Both the position numbers and the translations under genes were made by a program. DNA of 64,000 bases. It comes from Collybiopsis luxurians FD-317 M1. Lineage: Eukaryota; Basidiomycota; Agaricomycetes; Agaricales; Omphalotaceae. The stretch spans positions 310,001-374,000 of the forward strand of contig KN834752.1 of the NCBI GenBank assembly GCA_000827265.1. The letters are read 5' to 3'. The notes under the pieces are model-generated. The model searched no databases. It was not told the origin of the DNA and saw only the letters and a program-made list of their open reading frames with translations. Positions 24,560-33,474 of the stretch are shown here, piece by piece (the first letter of the stretch is position 1; each line of letters begins with the position of its first letter).

Positions 24560-24775
24560 TCCTTATGTTTCCATATAAGGTAATTGTTGCTAGAGTCAAA
24601 ACCAATGCCTTGAAAACGCCCGGAACACTCCTGAACCACCCGGACAAAGCGAGGCTTGTGAATGACTAGCGTTGGATAGTGAGGTGGTCAACCTTCCGGT
24701 GACTTGTGAAGAATTACGAATCGTGACAAATGTGTCATTGGTGCTATAGTGATATGCACTCTTATGGCGGCATCT

Positions 24776-24854
24776 GAAAGTTCCTAAAGTACGGACATCA
24801 TCGTGAAAAGAACGGTCTTTGTTTGAATCGAACGACCTGAAGAATGTTCAAGAA
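24776..24854 (-). promoter_or_regulatory. Heat-shock-element-like sites upstream of hsp20
   Basis: Inverted GAA units: GAAagTTC at 24776-24783 and TTCaaGAA at 24847-24854. These match the nGAAnnTTCn pattern bound by HSF, about 265-345 bases upstream of the hsp20 ATG. Both are kept in the copied segment (31075-31082 and 31120-31127). Binding is inference. Confidence 0.45.
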
Positions 24855-25035
24855 GTGTCCAGATTAAGGAGGCTGTGCTTTTTTTTCCCTGGCCGAGTGA
24901 CGTGTTTGTCGGTCTCCCGACAGTTACGTCGTACCTATGTACTCCGGCACGTCTGAACAAGTCCATCCATGTCGCACGGAAGGTATTTTGTCCGTTCAGT
25001 CTTGACCAAATTCAAGCATTCAGCGGGCGCTATAT

Positions 25036-26744
25036 TAGTCAGACCCAGTCATGACACGAGGCTCACAATTCCTAATTTGGTTATCCTCACCTTCGCTCCG
25101 ACGAGGTTCCGACAAGGATAATCTGCCTGACTGTATGCTGATTTGCTCACGTTGTCGCTGAATAAGTCGCATTTCAAGTGTGAGCGCACTTGGAGCGCAC
25201 GGGGCTTCTCAGCTCAGTTGAAATTCACATGAGACCGTACTTTTTTTCTCTACTTATGAATCTACTCTATGGAATCATATGGAGTCCTCCCAGCCTTCTC
25301 TCTAAATAAATCCAACATTAACCCTAATCAATCCTGCACACTGTCAAGTCGCTGCGGCTCCGGGCCAAGGCTGAATCATCCGCATAATCATTCACATCAC
25401 TGGACAGCCCGGTTTTTATTTCTTTGGACTAGGTTCATATTCTAACGGTTACTCGCTGCAATTCGGACTCGAGTCATCAATAAATTCGAGTACGGGGTAG
25501 AATTTCGGGCTCTGAATTGTTTCAAGCGCATATATTCACAGCAAATCCCAACATCATTTCTTATAGAGTAGATTTTCTGAAGACATCTTCATAAGTTTCC
25601 CGACGTTCTCGCTTTTCTCAAGATTAGATTCTGACCGAGAGACTTTTCATCGATGCCTACTTGCTATCCGCGTCCCGCTGTTGTTGCATACGACACTGGC
25701 TTGACTCTTTATCAGCGCCGTTTGGGATCTACTGCTGCGCAGGCTTGCACGGTTATGCAAAATCTGGTTCATTGTGCCCTGGCGAGCTGTAGAGTTTTGA
25801 GTACAGTATGTGTCGGCGTTCCGTGAAGCTAGGTTCCGCAAAGTTAGGCATACTATTCACATCTGAAATCGTCTCGGCCACACCTCACAGCTGTGTATTG
25901 ATCGTGTTCAATTTGTTTTGAGAGTGGAACAAGTGGTTTGCTCTATCTTCCATGTTTTCCCTCGCAATTCCACTTGGGTCGATATAGCTGTGACGCGCAG
26001 TTTACTCTTCCAATCTTGGGTGACTTCTAAACGTCTCCGGTCTGTCATGCGCACGACTAGGTGCATCAACATTACTCTAGGGTGATGTTTATCTACTGTT
26101 TTCGGATTTCCTATCCTTGCCGCCAGGTCATGATCACTCAGGAATACTTTTTAAGGATCAGAAAGCTGTAATGATGCCGAGAATTTCTAGCTGCCTGCAA
26201 TTCAGGGTAGGACTCCAATAGGCCCTGGGATAACTTTGTATTCTCTTGAGTCTTAAGCTTGGCTTATTTTACCTGCTTGGAATGAGCTTGGGACATTGTC
26301 GAGGCATTGTTCGTTGTGATAGATGTTGCTTATCTGTCTCTAGGTTACTGGAGAAAGTTACAGGCTGTTGAAAGCACAAAAGTTTGTTGTTTGAATTTGT
26401 AGGGTTTGCCACGCTAAGCCTTAGCGTCGGGTAACCTGTATTGCGGACGGCGGCGCAAATGGCCATGCATCCCTGATGAAAGGAAAAGGCCCTTCAATAG
26501 ATATGTATAAGTCTTCAAGTGCGGGCTGATACAAATTCAAAGTATAATTTGAACTCGAGTCTCAGTGATGGTGGTAACAGACTGAATGTATAAATATCTG
26601 GTGAGAATGTAGTCAAGTACTTGGGAAACAGCACCGCATTGCCTACAGCTGTTGAAAATATCACAGTTATGGAAGTCCTCAGATACGATCTAAAGGAGAA
26701 TATGTTGCTACAACGCTAGCCAGACAGGGGCATCGGCAATTTAG
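25036..26744. other. Intergenic region
   Basis: No gene is supported on either strand. Frames of 60-65 codons lack recognisable content. Its edges are where the similarity to the 30.9-32.3 kb interval stops and restarts. In the other copy the two matching blocks are nearly adjacent (31590 and 31613), so this 1.7 kb is either an insertion here or was deleted there. Confidence 0.5.
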
Positions 26745-27459
26745 CGCCTCGATGCTCCATAAGCGCGGATCATCACCTGATTTGTCGGCGCTAATGATGA
26801 TGTTGTCCAATGTCTCGACGTCTTGCTTCTCACTGTCACTAATTTTCATGTGCTGGCGTAACCAGATGAAATGTTCCTTATAATATGGGCGAGGCACGTC
26901 CTGAGATCTATGCGTAATACCTGGGTCAAGCTCACAGGTGAACAGGAACAACTCACTGACGTCTTCAAACGCGTCGGTCAAAACGTTGGGTTCGGGTTCG
27001 TCTTTCTGACTCTCTGCTCGGTGTCATCGGTGCAAACGCTGTGCAAAAAGGTTGGTTTTTGACAGAGATACTGGAAAGCCAAAAGGCTATGGATTTTGTG
27101 AATTTGCCGGTACTTTCAATTCATTCCGTCGTTTAAACCCACAGATCTCGTCTGACGTGAATATTCATTCTGCAACTCTGCTCTGCCCTCCGATAATACG
27201 CTTTTGTTCGCATGAATATATGAAAAAAATACACTGCATTTTTGATGCATCGATTCGAATTGTGGGCGACTTGTGTGCACGAACTTTTGCTCCACATTTC
27301 ATCCACCCTCTATACGACATCATCCTCAATGTTTTTCAGACCATGAGACAGCAGCTTCTGCCGTTCGAAATCTCAACAACTTTGAAGTTGGCGGTCGACC
27401 ACTTCGAATCGATCTAGCAGATTCCGACCCGTTTCTTGAGGGAAAAACAACCATACGGG
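26745..27459 (+). pseudogene. Broken copy of the cstF64/Rna15 gene (5' part)
   Basis: Near-identical to 31613-32345 of the intact gene, introns included, so it arose by DNA duplication and not through mRNA. Compared with the parent it lacks the first exon with its start codon, because a block between cactgtca and ctaattttatg is missing. It also lost 8 bases (tacagttg) at the start of exon 2, which removes the acceptor and shifts frame. It stops at cggtg-like sequence inside exon 5 and then runs into VPS15-derived DNA. The RRM pieces DRDTGKPKGYGFCEFAG and VRNLNNFEVGGRPLRIDLAD are still readable. It cannot make a full RRM protein. Confidence 0.88.
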
Positions 27460-27471
27460 TGTAATTACAAA

Positions 27472-27862
27472 GTTATTCATAGAAGGAGCGTTTTCTTCAT
27501 TTTGAGCCAGCTGTTAAGATACCAAAAAGGAGAATACAATGTCGGACCCCAATTCAATATGTTCGAGGGCGAGGGTGTGCGATGGAGTTTCTGACTGTAA
27601 ACTCGTAGAATATGATCAAGCAAATGTTCCATTTCGACTCATCTTCCCCGTCCAAGTTTCGATAGTCTTCACACATCTTGCGGAACCGTCTTTCCGGAGT
27701 CAATCCTTCTTCAGCTTCTTACACAATTATGTCTCTACCATCATCTCCGGAGCGTTCTGGAAGAACCACACCCCTATCGATGTCCCAAAATATTCGTCCC
27801 TTAAACCGACTGCGAGTACCATCGCTATTACCTATCTCTCCTCTTCAAGTTCTCGAGGGAAG
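27472..27862 (+). pseudogene. Broken, internally deleted fragment of the VPS15 gene
   Basis: Two parts of VPS15 joined. 27472-27735 matches 37291-37580 (end of kinase domain), and 27736 to about 27838 matches 40285-40387 (Ser-rich linker before the WD repeats). About 2.7 kb of the parent is missing between them. The join falls on accatc, present at both parental ends. An intron remnant is also shortened: the parent's two agtttct words at the intron border are reduced to one, removing the donor. No start codon or complete domain remains. Confidence 0.88.
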
Positions 27863-28113
27863 TCTGTTTGAAATGATCTACAATTATCAGAAAGAACTCC
27901 ACTTTTATATGGCATTGTTCACTTCTCATTGTAGATGAGATCCATTTGGTATATGAACGAGGTCAAGAATTTCAAGAGGCTTTTCGTCACTCGGTGATCT
28001 AAAGTTGTTTTCACACAGGTCGTAGACAGATCATGATAATATGGTGTAGAGAAGGTGCATAACATGAACAAAATCTTTCTGGCATCCCAGACCCATACAA
28101 AGATAGATAGATA
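27863..28113. other. Intergenic region
   Basis: Sequence beyond the end of VPS15 similarity. No gene is visible. It ends with the tagatagata run and the TA that flanks the TIR element. Confidence 0.4.
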
Positions 28114-28797
28114 CTATGGTTCGCAGGGATATGAAATATTCTTTATACTGAAACAATCAGTAGGTATCTCAAAAATCTAAATAGAACAATCAGAGCCTAC
28201 CACTTGAAAACCCCCAGTCTGAATTTATGGTATTTTTCTTGAATTTACTCGTCGTGTTGGGCAGTAACCGAGCAAAAACAGGGATATGAAAGGTTCTGAT
28301 GGCTGCTGGTCACGGACCTGTCACATAAAGCCGGACAGCGGCAGAGCGGCGTAATCGGCGTAATCAATGTCTTACGCAATGGGTGCCGATCTCATTTCGA
28401 TGCCGCAGTGCGCGGCACAAGCCCTTGTCACATCAGAGTACTCTTTTTTTTGTTTTGTCTGTGGATCGCACTGTACCCCATATTTTGCTTAGAAATTTAG
28501 AATTAAGCCCTTGCTATCATATCTCATGTTTGTCTCTCCCAATCCCTCCCTTTTCTATTCACATTCTTATGTTCCTGAGAATTTGATGGGGGTATGCACC
28601 TCATCTCTTCGAAGTTCAGTCCACCATAGTCACTGGTATCAAAAAACAGCTCTGTAAAATATCTGAGATTCATAAATACTACTTGATTAATCTATCAAAA
28701 AATCGTGGAAGACACCCGATAGCGGGAACCATGTTAGAAACACATTTTTTCACAATTTTTCATATCCCTGTCCCTTTCATATCCCTGCGAACCATAG
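28114..28797. mobile_element. 684-bp non-autonomous TIR element (MITE) with TA target-site duplication
   Basis: Perfect 23-base terminal inverted repeats lie at 28114-28136 (begins ctatggttcgcaggg) and 28775-28797. They are flanked on both sides by TA (28112-28113 and 28798-28799). A 13-base subterminal word, cagggatatgaaa, occurs within the left TIR (28124-28136) and at 28279-28291, and in reverse within the right TIR and at 28758-28770. The element has no open frame for a transposase. TA duplication and short TIRs fit a Tc1/mariner-mobilised MITE, an assignment made by analogy. Confidence 0.8.
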
Positions 28798-29298
28798 TAG
28801 AGTAGAATATCAACAGTACACCATCATCCGTCCCAAATGAGAGATGCAGCAACTTCCACTTAAGCGATGAACAAGTGCCGAAGACATTGAAATGAACCAT
28901 GGAAACTGTTTTTGCATTGATTATGTCTGCTTTGCTATGGTATCTGTCCGCTCCGTTAGCATCAGAGCATCAAATTAATGAACTCGAGCCCACCATGTCC
29001 AGAGCCATAGTGAATATTGAACACGACTGGACCACCATTATTGGCAATATTAGGTGGATGATTGTGAGTTGTGTTCATATTGTTTGCCATGCTGTTGAAC
29101 TGGGATCTCTGAATGCTGTGTACGCTCGCGCTGGAAAAAGAGTGGGGACTGGCCATCGCTAGAGCTTGACTGGATGACGATATCGAGGTATGAAGTGGGT
29201 TTGAAGATGGCGCATTGGACTGGGAATGCTTTCGAGTTGTCGAACCCGTGTGATTTTCCCAGTGCCCCCTAAGGCTTCTTTATGGTGGTTGAGATTGC
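28798..29298. other. Intergenic region downstream of the lactone oxidase gene
   Basis: Minus-strand frames here are Ser/Asn-rich (MASPHSFSSASVHSIQRS...), and an opposing plus-strand frame starts at 28899. I could not join either to the lactone oxidase gene in a way that restores the expected C-terminus. It may hold the oxidase 3' UTR or a last exon I missed. Confidence 0.35.
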
Positions 29299-30879
29299 TT
29301 AGCGATTAATTATACACAGTAAAGTGTCCGATTCACTCACCTGCAATTCTGATCCCTTTTGCTTCACCTCTTCTTTTGCATCCGGCTTGTGAGCTTTTGC
29401 CCAGTGAAGGCGACCTTGGTAACGCGACAATATACATTCGAAGCCATCAAATAATATTCTGTAAGGAAAACTGAAATTGTACTGTCTAAATAACAAAAAT
29501 GAGGTACAAACAGGATGCGAAAAATGGAATAGGACCCACTTGCACTGCACTATACCGATCCAACACGTCTTCTGATCGTGACTTGGACTGAGCCGAATGT
29601 CGTCTAGCGTGGAGAAACGGATTTCAATAGAGAAATGAGGGCGTTCCCGAGAATTATCAAATATCTCATGGAAATACTCGCGTAACTCGCGAAGGCACGG
29701 TTTCGTGTTTTCATATGGGATGGTCCATGTCGTGTGCTGGAAGTTCTGGAATTACAGTCATCAGCCACGGATGCACCCACTGCTCAATCTAAAGTGGAAC
29801 ATTACCCTGCAGTCCACATCGGAAACGCAATAGTTGTCGTCTACTCTGGACAATCCTAAACTCGAAATCCAGGACGCAAGCCGCGTGGCCCATGTTTTGA
29901 ACTTCCGGACGTATATTCTCAAAAAGAGCAGCAGTTGCACGATATGATATTTCTTAAAAGAGTCATAGAACCAACTAGTATTGTGACGTGGGCGCTAAAC
30001 AGCTCCGCAAGGTAAGCAAGTGAAACAAAGCCGAAATAAACATACCTCATTAGTACGATTAAGCATGCTGATACACATTTTATCAGTAGCTGGGAACCAA
30101 AATAGTGGGAGAAAAAATAGATTCTGCGGGCTTCGCGTATGCTCCGGGAAGTGTACAATTCGTTCCAAGTTTGTCACAGTGTGTGCAAAAGACTGGAACT
30201 CAAAAGCCTTCTTCAGGTGGAAGCTAGGTTCGACATGCAGCTCAACATTTAAAATTATTCCTGCACTTCCCAGACCACAAGTGGCCGCCAGAAATAAATC
30301 CGGTTGTTCACTGCGTGAACATCGAACTCTAGAACCATTCGTGAGGAGAAGTGTCAAGGAAATAATCGACGTAACGCCATATTCAATGTCGTTTCCGTAC
30401 GACGCTGTAGTAACTATCCCAGCCAGTGATTGGTCAGAATTAGAGCCAAGAGCGATCATTGCAAGATTATTTTTGACAAGAGCGACGTGAAGGTCGTGCA
30501 AAGTAATACCTCCTTCAGCAATGACGCGTCTTTTTTCCTTGTCAATCTAGAGAATATTGAAGTAGGTTATCGGTAATGACGTTGACCTCGAGCCTACCGA
30601 TAAAATGCGATTGAAATACTTCGTCCGTAAGACGAATTCGTTGGAACATCCAAGATATGAACTTTGCCCGACTCCGGCTACACGAATAACCTTTCCTTCC
30701 CTCCTCGCAAGTTCCAAAATGACTTGACATTCATACTCACTCCGCGGTTCAAAGACAGCAAGGGGGGTACAGACAAAAGCTTTGGTAAAACGTGCTTTAG
30801 GAGACGAGCTCAGGAGCAAGATCTCGTAAAGTTGAACAAGAGAGAAAGTTGAAAGGTTGATATCGGCCTGAAGAGACAT
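29299..30879 (-). CDS. D-arabinono-1,4-lactone oxidase-like FAD enzyme (diverged paralogue)
   Basis: Family: flavoprotein of the GULO/ALO group, last step of erythro-ascorbate synthesis, usually at the mitochondrial outer membrane. Minus-strand exons 30598-30879, 30046-30546, 29806-29994, 29540-29745 and 29341-29470 keep frame. Reading on to the stop at 29299 gives about 452 residues. The FAD-binding half shows VCTPLAVFEPRSEYECQV, GITLHDLHVALVKNNLAMIA and SDQSLAGIVTTA. The ALO C-terminal half shows WFYDSFKKYHIVQLLLFL, WTIPYENTKPCLRELREYF, IEIRFSTLDDIRLSPSHDQK and GRLHWAKAHKPD. Two oddities stand out: the flavin-anchoring HSPSD motif reads QSSY one residue short, and the sequence after WAKAH is not the usual ALO C-terminus. 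It may be a non-covalent flavoenzyme, a changed activity, or an early pseudogene. Its upstream region is a copy of the hsp20 promoter. Confidence 0.78.
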
Positions 30880-30980
30880 TTAGTTGAATAGGACGTTCTT
30901 TCGTTCGGTTATTCCAAAAAGTTTGGCTGGATGGTAGGAGATATGACTGCGTGTGGCTTCTATCTTTGGCGTGGTCTTGG

Positions 30981-31127
30981 CTTTATATACTCCATATGTT
31001 TCCATAAAAGGTAATTGTGGTTAGCATTTAAAAATTACAATGCTACAGTGATATACACTCTTATAGCGGCATCTGAAAGTTCCCAATCTTTGTGTTTGAA
31101 TTGAAGGACCTGAAGAATGTTCAAGAA
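30981..31127 (-). promoter_or_regulatory. Captured promoter elements upstream of the lactone oxidase gene
   Basis: TATATAAAG (30981-30989), about 102 bases before the oxidase ATG at 30879. Heat-shock-like GAAagTTC (31075-31082) and TTCaaGAA (31120-31127), with a further TTC at 31131-31133. All derive from the hsp20 copy. That they drive the oxidase is inference. Confidence 0.45.
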
Positions 31128-31200
31128 GCGTTCAGATTAAGGAGGCTGTGCATTTTTTCCCCGTGTTTTGTCGTCCCGACAGTCGACAGTGGCTTATGTC

Positions 31201-31531
31201 CTATGTCTGTGGACGGAGCAACGAAACCAAGTTTGAGCTGAAAAGGGAAGAGAAAAGAAAGAGAATAAGGAGAGATTTACTACATCTTGTACGCACCTTG
31301 TGAGCTCTCAAAATTTGTTGTAAACTGCCGTTAGGTGTCTCCGGCAAAGATTTCGCCAAATTTCCAGTTCGGCGCCGATGTCCAAATTCCACTAATTTCG
31401 CGAATAATCCGGCGGCACAGTGGTCTTGTACTCGGGGTGACATTATGTGACCTTCGGCGTAGCATCTTCACGATCCCAGTACACTCAACAATAGACTTCC
31501 GTTCCATATCGCTATATCTCGCAACTCGCAC
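31201..31531 (-). other. Coding-like fragment inserted in the copied segment
   Basis: The minus strand carries a frame reading MSPRVQDHCAAGLFAKLVEF...PETPNGSLQQILRAHK, which ends at a good donor (gtgcgtac, near 31290). It looks like one exon of a protein gene, but I do not recognise it and find no flanking exons. It coincides with the part of this copy that has no match in the hsp20 parent. Confidence 0.3.
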
Positions 31532-31683
31532 GGAAGGTAATTCGTCCGTTCAGTCTTGACCAAATTCAAGTACTCAGCGGGCGCTATATTCTCGCAAGAT
31601 GCGCCATAAGCGCTCTGGATCATCACCTGATTTGTTGGCGCTAATGATGATGTTGTCCAACGTCTTGCTCCTCACTGTCAGTC

Positions 31684-33340
31684 ATGAGTAAAGTGGTATT
31701 TGGTGTGTACTCTTCACTAAATTTTATGTGCTGGCGTAACCAGATTACAGTTGGAAATGTTCCCTATAATATGGGCGAGGCACGTCCTGAGATCTATGCG
31801 TAATACCTGGGTGAAGCTCACGAGTGAACAGGAACAACTCATTGACGTCTTCAAATCCGTTGGTCAGGTCGTTGGGTTCAGGTTCGTCTTTCTGACTCTC
31901 TGCTCGGTATCATTGGTGCAAACGCTGTACAAAAAGGTTGGTTTTTGACAGAGATACTGGAAAGCCAAAAGGCTATGGATTTTGTGAATTTGCCGGTACT
32001 TTCAATTCATTCCGTCGTTTAAACCCACAGATCTCGTCTGACGTGAATATTCATTCTGCAACTCTGCTCTGCCCTCCGATAATACGCTTTTGTTCGCATG
32101 AATACATGAAAAAAAAATATACTGCATTTTTTGATGCATCGATTCGAATTGTGGGCGACTTGTGTGCACGAACTTTTGCTCCACATTTCATCCACCCTCT
32201 ATACGACATCATCCTCAATGCTTTTCAGACCATGAGACAGCAGCTTCTGCCGTTCGAAATCTCAACAACTTTGAAGTTGGCGGTCGACCACTTCGAATCG
32301 ATCTAGCAGATTCCGACCCGTTCCTCGAGGGAAAAACAACTGTACGGGGTGAGCTACTGGATGGGGGAGGTCCTCCTGACCGCTGGCGTCCCGATAACAA
32401 CCACAAGCAAGATTTTCTCTCTTCATTACCGCCTGGTATACCTGTGCCTGCAGGATCCACCGTGCTCGATACTATCAGTACAACATTGGCAACCATGAAT
32501 CCGCCGCAGCTAATGGACGTCCTGGCGCATATGAAAGTGCGTCTCGGTATAACGGATCTGTTCTTCCTCATCTGACGCATCATTTTTGTTCAGGCTTTCG
32601 TGATTACCCATCCCGAGCAAGCCCGTACTCTTCTCGTTACACATCCTCAATTGGCCTATGCTCTTTTCCAAGCTCTGTTATTAAATAAAATTGTGGACCA
32701 GAGTATTTTACAGCGAATGCTTGCTGCAACAGTGGGTCCTGCTACCTCAGCGCCGCCCGCCCCTCCTCCAGCAACGAACGCCCCTCCTCAATTCTATCCT
32801 CCAAATGGTGGTCACTATGGCAGTTCCTCGCATATGCCACCGTTTCCTCCCAACATTCCCCCGCCAATGTTTGCCCCGCCTCCCGGCTCTATTCCTCCTC
32901 CCAATTTCTATAGACCGACCCCGCCTCCTGGGTTAACTCCACCCTCGCAAGTTCAGGCTCAGCCACAACCTGGAGGCTCATCTACTCCAGTGCTGCAACA
33001 GCCTGCCCCTATACAGGCGAGCATGTATCCGCAACGTGTTCCGCCGCCACCTGTATCGGCTCAAACACCAGTCAGTGCAGCAGCGGCATTAAGCAACATC
33101 AGCGAATCTCACAAAGTGAGCTGTATTCAGGTTAAAGCGCTTAGTCGTCATTCTGACTTTGAATGTAGGCCCTGCTGAGACAAGTTGTGAGTATGACCGA
33201 TGAACAGATCAATGCTCTCCCCGAGACTGAACGAGCTGCTATAATGCAACTAGTGCGTCTCTTTTGCTCTTGTTTTCCATGACTTTTTTTGATCATAAGG
33301 CTCTCAGCGTACGCAATTCGGAAGTGCAATACCCGTTTGA
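31684..33340 (+). CDS. RNA15: Cleavage stimulation factor 64-kDa homologue (CstF64/Rna15)
   Basis: Binds U/GU-rich RNA downstream of the poly(A) site in the nuclear 3'-end processing complex. Eight exons keep frame: 31684-31702, 31751-31779, 31832-31881, 31937-31995, 32229-32536, 32594-33115, 33169-33252 and 33308-33340, giving 367 residues. The RRM starts at once (MSKVVFVGNVPYNMGEEQL) and includes RNP1 KGYGFCEFA and the end GGRPLRIDLADSDP. The hinge region that contacts CstF77 follows (AFVITHPEQARTLLVTHPQL), then a Pro/Gln-rich linker. The C-terminal helix domain reads LLRQVVSMTDEQINALPETE ... RTQFGSAIPV. Intron 2 (31780-31831) has a GC donor. The 19-base first exon was chosen because it restores the beta-1 strand exactly. 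Confidence 0.92.
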
Positions 33341-33474
33341 AATGTTTGGAAAAAAAAGGTGCTTTGTGACTGGTATCATGGACTCGCGTATTCGAGTAAT
33401 TTTTGTCCAAATTTCCGGAGCCTTTTACTAAGTACGAGCTTGATAGTCTATCACGAGAATAAAATAATCTAGGA

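Larger units (their letters stand above)
24464..25035. repeat. Duplicated hsp20 5'/upstream segment, parent copy
   Basis: Runs from within hsp20 exon 1 through its promoter to about 25035 and matches 30936-31590 in the same orientation. Long shared words include ggcttctatctttggcgtgg, gcatctgaaagttcc, cctgaagaatgttcaagaag and cagcgggcgctatatt. This copy is taken as the parent because it carries the intact hsp20 gene. Confidence 0.85.
30936..31590. repeat. Copied hsp20 upstream segment in front of the lactone oxidase gene
   Basis: Matches 24464-25035. 30936-30975 retains codons of hsp20 exon 1 (reading ...TPKIEATRSHIS on the minus strand). About 50 bases containing the hsp20 ATG are missing, and the TATA box (30981-30989) and both heat-shock-like sites are kept. 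About 340 bases at 31190-31527 have no counterpart in the parent. Confidence 0.85.

Noticed and set aside
28899..29162. 87-codon plus-strand ORF with a hydrophobic start (METVFALIMSALLWYLS)
   Set aside because: Lies antisense to an equally open Ser/Asn-rich frame. Neither has supporting splice sites or a recognised family.
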